The translations under genes and the position numbers were made by a program. Shown one piece after another: positions 9,033 to 18,725 of a DNA stretch of 64,000 bases. Below the pieces are notes generated by a model, which was not told the origin of the DNA, made no database searches, and was given only the letters and a program-made list of their open reading frames with translations. Source of the DNA: Patagioenas fasciata (Eukaryota > Chordata > Aves > Columbiformes > Columbidae); the NCBI RefSeq assembly GCF_037038585.1, contig NW_027288732.1, positions 3,224,001 through 3,288,000 on the forward strand, in the 5' to 3' direction. The first letter of the stretch is position 1; the number at the start of each line of letters is the position of its first letter.

Positions 9033-11310
9033 GCACCGAAAACGCTCCGCAACGACAGCGACGCCAAAACCAGAGATGGCATCAATCGAAACACCCTGCA
9101 GGGAGGCAGTGATGAGGCAAGGAGCCTCTTCTGCAACCCCAGGAAAAAGGACCCCAACGTCACGGCCCCTTATGAGACGGCGGCACTGGCGCGCACACAC
9201 CCACAGCGCAGACGGCGGCACTGGCGCGCACACACCCACAGCGCAGACGGCGGCACTGGCGCGCACACACCCACAGCGCAGACGGCGGCACTGGCGCGCA
9301 CACACCCACAGCGCAGACGGCGGCACTGGCGCGCACACACCCACAGCGCAGACGGCGGCACTGGCGCGCACACACCCACAGCGCAGACGGCGGCACTGGC
9401 GCGCACACACCCACAGCGCAGACGGCGGCACTGGCGCGCACACACCCACAGCGCAGACGGCGGCACTGGCGCGCACACACCCACAGCGCAGACGGCGGCA
9501 CTGGCGCGCACACACCCACAGCGCAGACGGCGGCACAACCTAAGAACTTCTTCCCAGCATCTTGAAGTGTCAGTCCCTAGGACTGGAGGGGTAGAGAGCA
9601 GAGCTGCTGATGCAGCCCAGAATGACACCATAAATCACAACTGACCAGGAACATCCAAAATGCAAGAACCGTCCACGCTTTTGGCTGATGATACAAGAAT
9701 CCAGCACCCGATTGGCATTACACCAATTAACACCGGTATTCCGGATCCCGGGATGGCACCTGAGAGGCCCGTTGGGCCCCAGGAGGACAGCGAGACCCCG
9801 GGATCATCTGACAGATGCAAGGCAGGCTTCCCGAGCTACACGACAATGCAGACGCAGGCTGGAGCTGCCCTGCCCGGCACATGCTGGCATCGCACTGTAA
9901 AGTTCCCTGGACCCTTTACCCACCCAAAGGGGACTTGTCCTGGACAGCCCTTTCCCTTATCAGAACTTTACCCCCATCCCTGCGATTCCCGGCCCCTTCC
10001 CAGCCCCGTGCCTCCACTTATCTTTCAGAAGGCCGAGGGACCAAATCCACCTTCGACAGAGAAAACGCCACGTGCAATAACGGAGATGTTCCTGCATTGC
10101 CGGGGTCCTCTTCAACATCTACAGTAACACAGGAAAAGACACACTCACTAAGCCGTGCCAGCATACAGTATAGCAGGGTAAACGCCGACTCCTCCCGCAA
10201 CACCCACCTCCTCCTAAGTTCCTCGGCGTTCCGTTTGGCACGTCGTGTCACGGGTGCGGTCACAAACCCTCATCGCTCGTAACACCTAACACAGCGAGAA
10301 ACAAAAGAACTGTAGAGCTTGGAGCGAGTCCCCAGCCCCACGCTCCTCCTCACCCATACCCCGGCTCACCAGAAACGTTCCTCCAAGTCCAAAGGGCACA
10401 AAAGGAGCCTGCAAAACAAGAAGGAAATGCTGAACCTAGTCACCGAGCGACACCGGGCTCCTCGACACCCACCGCCGCCTCACCTTCTCGGCTGCTGACC
10501 GGCGTGCGGCTTCGCCCCTCCGAGCTGGTCCACAGCACCTGCGAAAACAAAAGCACCTGCTCGGACGCTGCTCAAAAACAGCCCGCCCGTAGACGGGCCC
10601 GTCTCCCCCTCCTTTACCTTGGCCGCTCTCCCACCTGCCTGCCCACCCTTGCTTTTGACTGCAACGCCGTTGACCACAGGGGTTCAGCTGCCGCCTGTAA
10701 AACACAACCCAATGACGCTGACACCTGCACTGGCAACACGGTACCTGAAACGAGCGGCTGCTTCGGCCCGATGCTCATTGTTCACCTTGCCCGAGGAGAT
10801 GCGGTGCTAATACCCAGGTTTCCTCTTTGCTTCTATGAAAGAGACAAATGACCAAACTTACATAGAGCCACACGACACATCTTCCCGCTGGCATCACACA
10901 CCGACCCACCTGCTTATGGCGCGCTGCTCGCCTCTTCTGTTGCTCTTTCGAACCAAGTCATCCCTCTACCTCTGAAAATAAGGTATTCAACAAGTCACCC
11001 AGACGCTCATCAACAGTTTGACCATTCCACAGGTTTGCTTTCTATTCAGGAATCCCACCCGACACTCTAATTGAGTCCCTAAAACACTGGGGAACGGACT
11101 GCCAGCTCCCCTGCCCACAGCTACTGCATCCCAGATGATCGCACAACCTCTGCCTACACACTTGAATCTGTCAACAGATTAACCCTGGACTCCTAGAGTT
11201 TGCTCTACCCGCCCCTGACTCCACACCACCGGGCAGAGCAGCTCCGAGCCGAACGTGCACGTGCGCAGACAAACGCGCCACAGAACGCTATGGACAACAC
11301 AACCGCAACA
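9033..11310. repeat. Unit U2 of the arm repeat (left)
   Basis: Begins GCACCGAAAACGCTCCGCAA inside the former pol sequence and matches 11311 onward (GCACCAAAAACGCTCTGCAA) as a direct copy about 1.96 kb apart when measured from the box after the minisatellite (9538 and 11501). Its inverted partner is about 61300-63243. It holds the expanded 35-bp minisatellite and, on the minus strand, splice-bounded segments equivalent to those at 61777-62579, for example a GTTTTACAG acceptor near 10700. Confidence 0.85.
9176..9537 (+). repeat. 35-bp minisatellite, about 10.3 copies
   Basis: Near-perfect 35-mers: GACGGCGGCACTGGCGCGCA followed by CACACCCACAGCGCA. It occupies the same place in the unit as the 33-bp array at 3872-4181, but the tail differs (CCCACAGCGCA against CACAGAGGA) and the period is no longer a multiple of three, so all three frames interleave. 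Copies look essentially identical, implying recent expansion. Confidence 0.95.
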
Positions 11311-11529
11311 GCACCAAAAACGCTCTGCAATGACAGTGACCCAAAACCAGAGACGGCATCAATCCAAATGCCCTGCAGGGAGGCAGTGATGAGGCAAGGA
11401 GCCTCTTCTGCAGCCCCAGGAAAAAGAAAAAGGAACCGAACATCACACCCTTACGAGACGGCGGCACTGCCACACACACACGCAGAAGAGACGGCGGCAC
11501 GACCTAAGAACTTCTTCCCAGCATCTTGA
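11200..11529 (+). other. CpG-rich segment with short ORF, probably non-coding
   Basis: CCGCCCCTGACTCC, an E-box CACGTG (about 11257) and many CpGs precede an ATG at 11290 opening a 79-codon ORF (MDNTTATAPK... to NFFPAS) that runs through a single degenerate minisatellite copy (HTHAEETAA). The inverted copy at 61083-61319 (minus strand) has a similar start and the same end, but the middle is read in a different frame because of indels; the copy at 63017-63268 differs again. Lack of a conserved frame argues against a protein. The CpG-rich start may be promoter sequence. Confidence 0.35.
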
Positions 11530-12159
11530 AGTGCCAGTCCCTTAGACTGGAGGAGTAGAGCGCAGAGCTGCTGATGCAGCCCAGATTGACACCGTAAGTC
11601 ACAGCTGACCAGAAACGTCCAAAATACAAGCACCGTCCACGCTTTTGGCTGATGATACAAGAATCCAGCACCCGATTGGCTCTACGCCAATTAACACCGA
11701 CATTTCGGATCCCAAGATAGCACCTGAGAGGCCCGTTGGGCCCCCGGAGCACAGCGAGACCCCGGGATCGTCTGACAGGCACGAGGCGAGCTTCCCGAAC
11801 TACACGACAACAGGCGCCGGCGGGAGCTGCCCTGCCCGGCAGATGCTGGCATCGCACCGTAACGTTCCCTGACCCCTTATCTGCCCGAAGGGGACCGCTC
11901 CTAGACTGCGCTTTTCTGTCTGAGAACTTTAAACCCACCCTGCGATTCCCAGCCCCTTCCCAGCCCTCGTGCCTCCACTTATCTTTCAGAGGGCCGAGGG
12001 ACTGAATCCACCTTCGACAGAGGAAAATGCCACCTATGCTAACGGAGATCTTCCCGCAGTTGTCGCTTTCTCCATCGTCGCCTACAGTAAGGAAAGCGAG
12101 AACACGCACGCTATCGAGCCCCCAAATAATATTTATCCATAGTAGCCTACGGTTCATTG
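11311..12159. repeat. Unit U3 of the arm repeat (left, innermost)
   Basis: A direct copy of the first part of U2 with one and a half minisatellite monomers at 11457-11500. On the minus strand it leads from the splice-bounded GCGACGATGG segment (about 12060-12085, preceded by TTACTGTAG) outward. Beyond 12159 it is replaced by the promoter/exon blocks instead of the remainder of a unit. Confidence 0.8.
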
Positions 12160-12160
12160 C

Positions 12161-12351
12161 TCACCTTGGCTGAGTTCTGGGAGGTACATTTGAATGATCC
12201 ACCGGGGGCCGCCGCATGCTGCAAAAGTTCTGGAGACAAGATGCTCTTCCAGGAGAAGAGATGACATTAACAACTATTAATACAGCAATACAAACCAAAA
12301 AACAACACTCCCTCTCCATTGTAGTCAGGAATCTTGGGAAAATGCAAAGCA
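12161..12351 (-). other. Putative second segment, hydrophobic, left copy
   Basis: Follows a TTTTCAG acceptor and continues the frame of the first segment for 63 codons, including a strongly hydrophobic stretch (CCFLVCIAVLIVVNVI), ending at TGA. Compared with the right copy (60260-60451) about eight substitutions change amino acids and one is silent, the opposite of purifying selection. It is a pseudogene or non-coding exon unless expression shows otherwise. Confidence 0.35.
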
Positions 12352-12441
12352 CCTGAAAATGAATCAACAAATGAAACATAACAACAAACAACTTTTCTAC
12401 TACAGCTGTTGTTAAACCTTCGCTGTTCCTGAAGCTCTTAC

Positions 12442-12495
12442 ATCAAACAAGCACCTCTGCTTGTCCAAAGACATCTGCCTATTTGGATTAAACAT
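12442..12495 (-). other. Putative first coding segment, MFNPN..., left copy
   Basis: An ATG opens 18 codons ending at a consensus GTAAGA donor, the counterpart of 60117-60170. Relative to the right copy there is one amino-acid change (G to R) and two silent ones. Upstream on this strand are GC boxes (GGGCGGAG) and a GGTATTTGAG TATA-like word near 12585-12605. Whether it is transcribed is unknown. Confidence 0.35.
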
Positions 12496-13085
12496 CTCAA
12501 AAGCTGCTGAAGGAGCAGCAGAGAACCACCACCGAAGAGGCTCTGGAGCAGAATGAGCTCCCTGCCTGGGGACCGGGGCTCAAATACCCAGGGCTCCGCC
12601 CACCCCTTCCCACAAACCCCTGGGAAAGGGGCAGGGTCATTCACCCCAGACCCCCTCACCACCCTTATCAAATTACCTGGAATCTCCCTGAAAATGACAG
12701 CACCTGCACTTTATTGCTGCTATTGCAGCTACAATGAGACTGAGTATGGATTTCAACTTAGTTTTTCTAGGGAGCAGATAGAAAGTGAAATACAACTGCC
12801 AGCACTCCATCTCCATTGTAGTCAGGAATTTTGGGAAAATGCAAAGCACCTGGAACCGAATCAATGAATGAAACATAATGACAAACAACCTTTCTACTAC
12901 AGCTGCTACTGAACCTTTGCTGCTCCTGAAGCTCGTACCTCGAACAGACACCTCCACTTCTCCAAAGACATCTGCCCATGTAGATTAAACGGCTCCAAAG
13001 CTGCCGAGGGGAGGGGTCGATCATCCCAGTCCCCGCCCACCACCCTTATAAAATCACCTGGACCCTAACTAGAAATGACAGCACC

Positions 13086-13399
13086 TGTGGGAGATTTAAG
13101 GGATTTTCTTAAGGTTGTTGTGCAGATGGGTTTCTGTTAGATAGAGATTTATTTCTGAACTAGACAAAGCAACTCCAAGGTTGGCGCGAAGGCTGAAAAA
13201 CAACATCTGTTATGAGAGTGAGGTAATTCTATAATAACAAGACCTGAACGTGGACGATATCCGATCAGCCGACGCGTGTTTGGAACGTGGACGCTTATCG
13301 GGAAATAACTGCGTATATAAGGAGGCTTGTCTCTGTAATAAATGGCTTCGCTTGAATTCGTGTTGAGTTGCGTGGAGTCCGTGAGTTTGCGCCCTCGCA
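13086..13399 (+). repeat. Alpharetrovirus-like LTR, left copy
   Basis: 314 bp from TGTGGGAGATTT to GCCCTCGCA. It contains TATATAA (13314-13320) and AATAAA (13337-13342), and is followed two bases later by an 18-nt primer site. The inverted copy at 59206-59519 has identical length and starts TGCGGG, restoring a TGCG...CGCA terminal inverted repeat. The upstream neighbour is the promoter-like block, so whether the LTR or the block was there first is unclear. Confidence 0.85.
13314..13342 (+). promoter_or_regulatory. TATA box and poly(A) signal of LTR
   Basis: TATATAA at 13314-13320 and AATAAA at 13337-13342 are 23 bp apart, the compact promoter/poly(A) layout of alpharetroviral LTRs. Both elements are conserved in the right copy. 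Confidence 0.75.
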
Positions 13400-13401
13400 A
13401 G

Positions 13402-13419
13402 CGGTGACCCCGACGTGAT
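13402..13419 (+). other. Primer-binding site, tRNA-Trp-like
   Basis: CGGTGACCCCGACGTGAT matches the tRNA-Trp site of avian alpharetroviruses at 17 of 18 positions (family knowledge); only the first base differs. It lies two bases after the LTR end. The right copy (59186-59203, minus strand) is identical. Confidence 0.85.
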
Positions 13420-13589
13420 CCCTAAGGAGAATTTACGGAAGGCGCACGACCGCTGCAGGGAGTGAGCCCGAGCTGGAACGGCTCGGCTGGACCATGACCG
13501 GGACGCAGGCTGCGTGACCCCCGATTGATGGCTACGGAGTGACAGAGGAGGGATAAAGGATCCGATATCGTCGCAACGGACGCCCAAAG

Positions 13590-13597
13590 AGGTGAGC
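13590..13597 (+). other. Candidate major splice donor in retroviral leader
   Basis: GAGGTGAGC just upstream of the gag start matches the 5' splice consensus and sits where retroviral leader donors usually lie. The right copy reads GAGGTGAGT. Confidence 0.4.
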
Positions 13598-13615
13598 AGC
13601 TGGGGGCGAGAGGAG

Positions 13616-13960
13616 ATGGGGCAGAATATTTTTAAAGAAGAAGAAGAAATACTGCGGCTCCTCTTGCATATTCTCTCTAAGAGAGGGGTGAAGTATGAGG
13701 AGAGTAACCTCAAAAGATTGTTAATTTGGTGCAGAGGCAGTGGGTTTCCTGCTGACCTGTTAGGAGTTTTTCAAATAGAGACCTGGGAAAAAGTGGGAAC
13801 TGTGTTGTGGAAGGCGATTAGTCGCAGTGAAAAATATATTCTCGGCCTTGTAACCACCTGTAAACTGGTAATTACTACAGTGAAGCAATTAAAACCTGGA
13901 AAGACTGTTATGAGCATTAGTGACTCAAAACTTAAACTTGAACTTGGGGATGATATGTAA
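13616..13960 (+). pseudogene. gag: Retroviral gag matrix stub, left copy
   Basis: An ATG at 13616 starts MGQNIF (a myristoylation-type start) and a 114-codon frame ending TAA at 13958. The profile, an N-terminal glycine, a helix-rich KRGVKYEESNLKRLL segment, then W and VG spaced as in WEKVG, resembles the matrix (p10-like) domain of betaretroviral Gag. It ends where telomere-like repeats begin; capsid, nucleocapsid and all of pol and env are missing. It combines a tRNA-Trp primer site with a betaretrovirus-like matrix. The nucleotide sequence appears identical to the inverted copy at 58638-58982. Confidence 0.75.
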
Positions 13961-13962
13961 AA

Positions 13963-13990
13963 ACCTAACCCTAACCGTAAACCCTAACCC
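13963..13990 (+). repeat. Telomere-like repeat (CCCTAA strand), left
   Basis: CCTAACCCTAACC, then GTAAACCCTAACCC: about four and a half CCCTAA units with one variant (CCGTAAA). CCCTAA on the plus strand means the telomere-ward direction would be to the left. The same imperfect patch occurs inverted at 58608-58636, so it was copied with the arm rather than added twice. Confidence 0.9.
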
Positions 13991-14036
13991 AGTGTGAAGT
14001 GGCCAGGCAGAGGTGTGAAGTGAAGTGGCCAGGCAG
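13991..14036 (+). repeat. ~27-bp GTGAAGTGGCCAGGCAG repeat
   Basis: Two imperfect copies of a GTGTGAAGTGGCCAGGCAG unit link the telomere-like patch to the minisatellite. The inverted counterpart at 58545-58607 has three copies. This repeat is the inner edge of both arms. Confidence 0.75.
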
Positions 14037-15878
14037 GCCAGGAGTTCAGGAGGGGACCCGCCCAGGAGTTCAGGAGGGGACCGGGAGTTCAGGGAGGGAC
14101 TGAAGAATTCAATAGGGGACCTAGGAGTTCAGGGGGTAACCCAAGAGTTCAGGAGCGGACGCAGGAGCGCAGGAGCGGACCCAGGAGTGCCCCAAAGGAC
14201 CCAGGAGTTCAGTAGGGGACCCAGGAGTGCCCCAAAGGATCCAGAGTTCAGGAGGGGACCCAAGAGTTCAGGAGGGGACCCAGGAGTACCCCAAAGGACC
14301 CAGGAGTTCAGGGGGGAACCCAGAAGTTCTGAGGGGACACAAGAGTTCAGGAGGGGACCCAAGAGTGCCCCAAAGGATTCAGAGTTCAGGACGGGACCCA
14401 CCCAGGAGTTCAGGAGGGGAACCAGCAGTGCCCCAAAGGACCCAGGAGTTCAGGGGGGAACACAGGAGTTCGGAGGGGACCCAGGAGTTCAGGAGGGGAC
14501 CCAGGCGTTCTGAGGGGACCCAGGAGTGCCCCAAAGTACCCAAGAGTTCGGGAGGGACCCACCCAGGAGTTCAGGAGGGGACCCAGCAGTGCCCCAAAGG
14601 ACCCAGCAGTTCAGGGGGGAACCCAAGAGTACTGAGAAGACCCAGGAGTTCTGAGGGGACCCAAAAGTTCCCCAAAGGACCCAAGAACTTAGGAGGGAAC
14701 CCAGGAGTGTCCCAAAGGACCCAAGAGTTCAGGAGGGGACCCAAGAGTTCAGGAGGGGACCCAAGAGTGCCCCAAAGGATCCAGAGTTCAGGAGGGGACC
14801 CAAGAATTCAGGAGGGGGACCAGGAGTGCCCCAAAGGACCCAGGAGTTCAGTGGGGAACCCAGGAGTTCTGAGGGGACCCAAGAGTGCCCCAAAGGACCC
14901 AAGAGTTCAGGAGGGGATGCACCCAGGAGTTCAGGAGGGGACCCACCCAGGACTTCAGGAGGGGACCCTGGAGTTCTGAGGTGACCCAGGAGTTCACGAG
15001 GGACCCATTCAGGAGTTCAGAAGGGACCCATTCAATAGTTCAGGATGGGGACCAGGAGTGCCCCAAAGGACCCAGGAGCTCAGGGGTGAACCCAGGAGTT
15101 CTGAGGGGACCCAAGAGTTCCCCAAGGGACCCAAGAGCTTAGAGGGGGACCCAGGAGTGCCCCAAAGGACCCAAGAGTTCAGGAGGGGACCCAGGAGTAC
15201 CCCAAAGGACCCAGGAGTTCAGTGGGGAACCCAGGAGTTCTGAGGGGATCCAAGAGTGACCCAAAGGACCCAAGAGATCAGAAGGGCACCCAGGAGTTCA
15301 GGAGGGGACCCACCCAGGAGTTCAGGAGGGGACCCAGGAGTTCAGGGGGGAACCCAGGAGTGCCCCAAAGGATCCAGAGTTCAGGAGGGGACCCAGGAGT
15401 ACCCCAAAGGATCCAGGGTTCAGGAGGGGACCCAAGAGTTCAGGAGGGGACCCAGGAGTGCCCCAAAGGATCCAGAGTTCAGGAGGGGACCCAAGAGTTC
15501 AGGAGGGGGACCAGGAGTGCCCCAAAGGACCCAGGAGTTCAGTGAGGAACCCAGGAGTTCTGAGGGGACCCAAGAGTGCCCCAAAGGACCCAGGAGTTCA
15601 GGAGGGGACGCACCCAGGAGTTCAGGAGGGGACCCACCCAGGACTTCAGGAGGGGACCCTGGAGTTCTGAGGTGACCCAGGAGTTCAGGAGGGACCCATT
15701 CAGGAGTTCAGAAGGGACCCATTCAATAGTTCAGGATGGGGACCAGGAGTGCCCCAAAGGACCCAGAGGCTCAGGGGTGAACCCAGGAGTTCTGAGGGGA
15801 CCCAAGAGTTCCCCAAGGGACCCAAGAGCTTAGAGGGGGACCCAGGAGTGCCCCAAAGGACCCAAGAAATCAGGAGGG

Positions 15879-16312
15879 GACCCACCCAGGAGTTCAGGAG
15901 GGGACCCACCCAGGAGTTCAGGAGGGGACCCACCCAGGAGTTCAGGAGGGGACCCACCCAAGAGTTCAGGAGGGGACCCACCCAGGAGTTCAGGAGGGGA
16001 CCCACCCAGGAGTTCAGGAGGGGACCCACCCAGGAGTTCAGGAGGGGACCCACCCAGGAGTTCAGGAGGGGACCCACCCAGGAGTTCAGGAGGGGACCCA
16101 CCCAGGAGTTCAGGAGGGGAACCACCCAGGAGTTCAGGAGGGGAACCACCCAGGAGTTCAGGAGGGGAACCACCCAGGAGTTCAGGAGGGGAACCACCCA
16201 GGAGTTCAGGAGGGGAACCACCCAGGAGTTCAGGAGGGGAACCACCCAGGAGTTCAGGAGGGGAACCACCCAGGAGTTCAGGAGGGGAACCACCCAGGAG
16301 TTCAGGAGGGGA
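15879..16312 (+). repeat. 25-bp block: ten ACCC-tag then eight GAACC-tag copies
   Basis: Ten GACCCACCCAGGAGTTC monomers followed without a break by eight GAACCACCC monomers. A single G/C to A change in the founder was evidently amplified as a run, recording local expansion. Confidence 0.9.
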
Positions 16313-17293
16313 CCATGAATTGCCCCAAAGGACCCAAGAGTTCAGGAGGGGACCGGCCCAGGATGTCAGGTGGGACCCGCACAGGAGTTCAGGTGGGACC
16401 CGCCCAGGAGTTCAGGAGGCACCCGCCCAGGAGTTCAGGGAGGGACTGAAGAATTCAGGAGGGGACTTAGGAGTTCAGGGGGTAACCCAGGAGTTCAGGA
16501 GCGGACCCAGGAGTGCCCCAAAGGACCCAGGAGTTCAGCAGGGGACCCAGGAGTGCCCCAAAGGATCCAGAGTTCAGGAGAGGACCCAGGAATGCCCGAA
16601 AGGACCCAGGAGTTCAGGGGGGAACCCAGCCGTTCTGAGGGAACCCAGGAGTGCCCCAAAGTACCCAAGAGTTCAAGAGGGGACCCACCCAGGAGTTCAA
16701 GAGGGAACCCACCCAGGAGTTCAAGAGGGGACCCACCCAGGAGTTCGGGAGGGGACCCAGCAGTGCCCCAAAGGACCCAAGAGTTCAGGGGGGAACCCAA
16801 GAGTACTGAGGAGACCCAGAAGTGCCCCAAAGGACCCAGGAGTTCAGGGGTGAACCCAGGAGTTCTGAGGGGACCCAAGAGTTCCCCAAAGGACCCAAGA
16901 GCTTAGGAGGGGACCCAGGAGTGCCCCAAAGGATCCAGAGTTCAGGAGGGGACCCAAGAGTTCAGGAGGGGACCCAGGAGTGCCCCAAAGGACCCAGGAG
17001 TTCAGTGGGGGACCGAAGAGTTCAGGAGGGGGACCAGGAGTGCCCCAAAGGACCCAGGAATTCAGTGGGGAACCCAGGAGTTCTGAGGGGACCCAGGAGT
17101 GCCCCAAAGGACCCAAGTGATCAGGAGGGCACCCAAGAGATCAGGAGGGACCCACCCAGCAGTTCAGGAGGGACCCAACCAGGAGTTCAGGTGGGGACCC
17201 AGCAGTGCCCCAAAGGACCCAGGAGTGCCCCAAAGGATCCAGGGTTCAGGAGGGGACCCAGGAGTGCTCCAAAGAATCCAGGGTTCAGGAGGG

Positions 17294-17540
17294 GACCCAT
17301 TCAGGAGTTCAGGAGGGGACCCATTCAGGAGTTCAGGAGGGGACCCATTCAGGAGTTCAGGAGGGGACCCATTCAGGAGTTCAGGAGGGGACCCATTCAG
17401 GAGTTCAGGAGGGGACCCATTCAGGAGTTCAGGAGGGGACCCATTCAGGAGTTCAGGAGGGGACCCATTCAGGAGTTCAGGAGGGGACCCATTCAGGAGT
17501 TCAGGAGGGACCCATTCAGGAGTTCAGGAGGGAGACCAAG
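17294..17540 (+). repeat. 25-bp block with ATTC tag, ten copies
   Basis: Ten consecutive GACCCATTCAGGAGTTC monomers. Isolated ATTC monomers occur elsewhere (for example 19856-19950), but this is the longest run. Confidence 0.9.
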
Positions 17541-18502
17541 AGTGCCCCAAAGGACCCAGGAGTTTAGGGTGGGACCCAAAAGTTCAGGAGGGACCCACCC
17601 AGGACTTCAGCAGGGGACCCATGAGTTCTGAGGGGACCCATTCAGGAGTTCAGGAGGGGGACCAGGAGTGCCCCAAAGGATCCAGAGTTCAGGAGGGGAC
17701 CCAGGAATGCCCCAAAGGACCCAGGAGTTCAGGGGGGAACCCAGGCGTTCTGAGGGGACCCAGGAGTGCCCCAAAGGACCCATGAGTTTAGTGGTGAAGC
17801 CAGGAGTTCTGAGGGGACCCAAGAGTTCCCCAAAGGACCCAAGAGCTTAGGAGGGGACCCAGGAGTGCCCCAAAGGATCCAGAGTTCAGGAGGGGACCCA
17901 GGAGTGCCCCAAAGGATCCAGAGTTCCGGAGGGGACCCGCCCAGGAGTTCCGGAGGGGACCCGCCCAGGAGTTCCGGAGGGGACCGGGAGTTCAGGGAGG
18001 GACTGAAGAATTCAGGAGGGGACCTAGGAGTTCAGGGGGTAACCCAGGAGTTCAGGACCGGACCCAGGAGTGCCCCAAAGGACCCAGGAGTTCAGTGGGG
18101 AACCCAGGAGTTCTGAGGAGACCCAAGAGTGCCCCAAAGGACCCAAGAGATCAGGAGGGGACCCAAGGGATCAGGAGGGACCCACCCCGTAGTTCAGGAG
18201 GGACCCACCCAGGAGTTCAGGAGGGGACCCAGCAGTGCCCCAAAGGACCCAGGAGTTCAGGGGGGAACCCAGGAGTTCTGAGGGGACCCAAGAGTTCCCC
18301 AAGGGACCCAAGAGCTTACAGGGGGACCCAGGAGTGCCCCAAAGGACCCAAGAGTTCAGGAGGGGACCCAAGAGTTCAGGAGGGGACCCAAGAGTTCAGG
18401 AGGGGACCGAGGAGTACCCCAAAGGACCCAGGAGTTCAGTGGGGAACCCAGGAGATCTGAGGGGATCCAAGAGTGACCCAAAGGACCCAGGAGTTCAGGA
18501 GG

Positions 18503-18725
18503 GGACCCACCCAGGAGTTCAGGAGGGGACCCACCCAGGAGTTCAGGAGGGGACCCACCCAGGAGTTCAGGAGGGGACCCACCCAGGAGTTCAGGAGGGG
18601 ACCCACCCAGGAGTTCAGGAGGGGACCCACCCAGGAGTTCAGGAGGGGACCCACCCAGGAGTGCAGGAGGGGACCCACCCAGGAGTGCAGGAGGGGACCC
18701 ACCCAGGAGTGCAGGAGGGGACCCA
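18503..18725 (+). repeat. 25-bp block with ACCC tag, nine copies
   Basis: Nine GACCCACCCAGGAG monomers; the last three share a GTTCAGG to GTGCAGG change, again marking a sub-expansion. Confidence 0.9.

Larger units (their letters stand above)
12160..13085 (-). repeat. Two promoter/exon-like blocks, ~492-bp tandem duplication
   Basis: Read on the minus strand, two related blocks each contain a first segment (GGGCAGATGTCTTTGGA), a splice-donor-like GTAAGA or GTACGA, and a second segment after TTYCAG beginning GTGCTTTGCATTTTCCCAA. Landmark TCCATTGTAGTCAGG (plus strand) lies at about 12319 and 12811, giving a 492-bp offset. The outer block (12160-12660) has GC boxes and an ATG; the block next to the LTR has lost that ATG. 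Inverted copies are at 59520-60460. Confidence 0.75.
9033..14036. repeat. Left arm of a large inverted repeat
   Basis: The reverse complement of this 5.0-kb segment is found at 58545-63243 with every landmark in mirrored order: U2, U3, two promoter/exon-like blocks, LTR, gag stub, telomere-like patch, 27-bp repeat. The 305-bp length difference is nearly the nine extra copies of the 35-bp minisatellite present only on this side. By eye the LTR differs at 13 of 314 positions, while the adjacent 345-bp gag stub shows none. Confidence 0.93.

Noticed and set aside
11290..11529. MDNTTATAPK... ORF shared by several units
   Set aside because: The start and end words recur at 61083-61319, but the middle is read in a different frame there and in 63017-63268; indels not in multiples of three argue against coding.
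13963..13990. A true chromosome end at the telomere-like patch
   Set aside because: Only about 28 bp, imperfect, and continuous with other sequence on both sides; the same variant is duplicated at 58608-58636.
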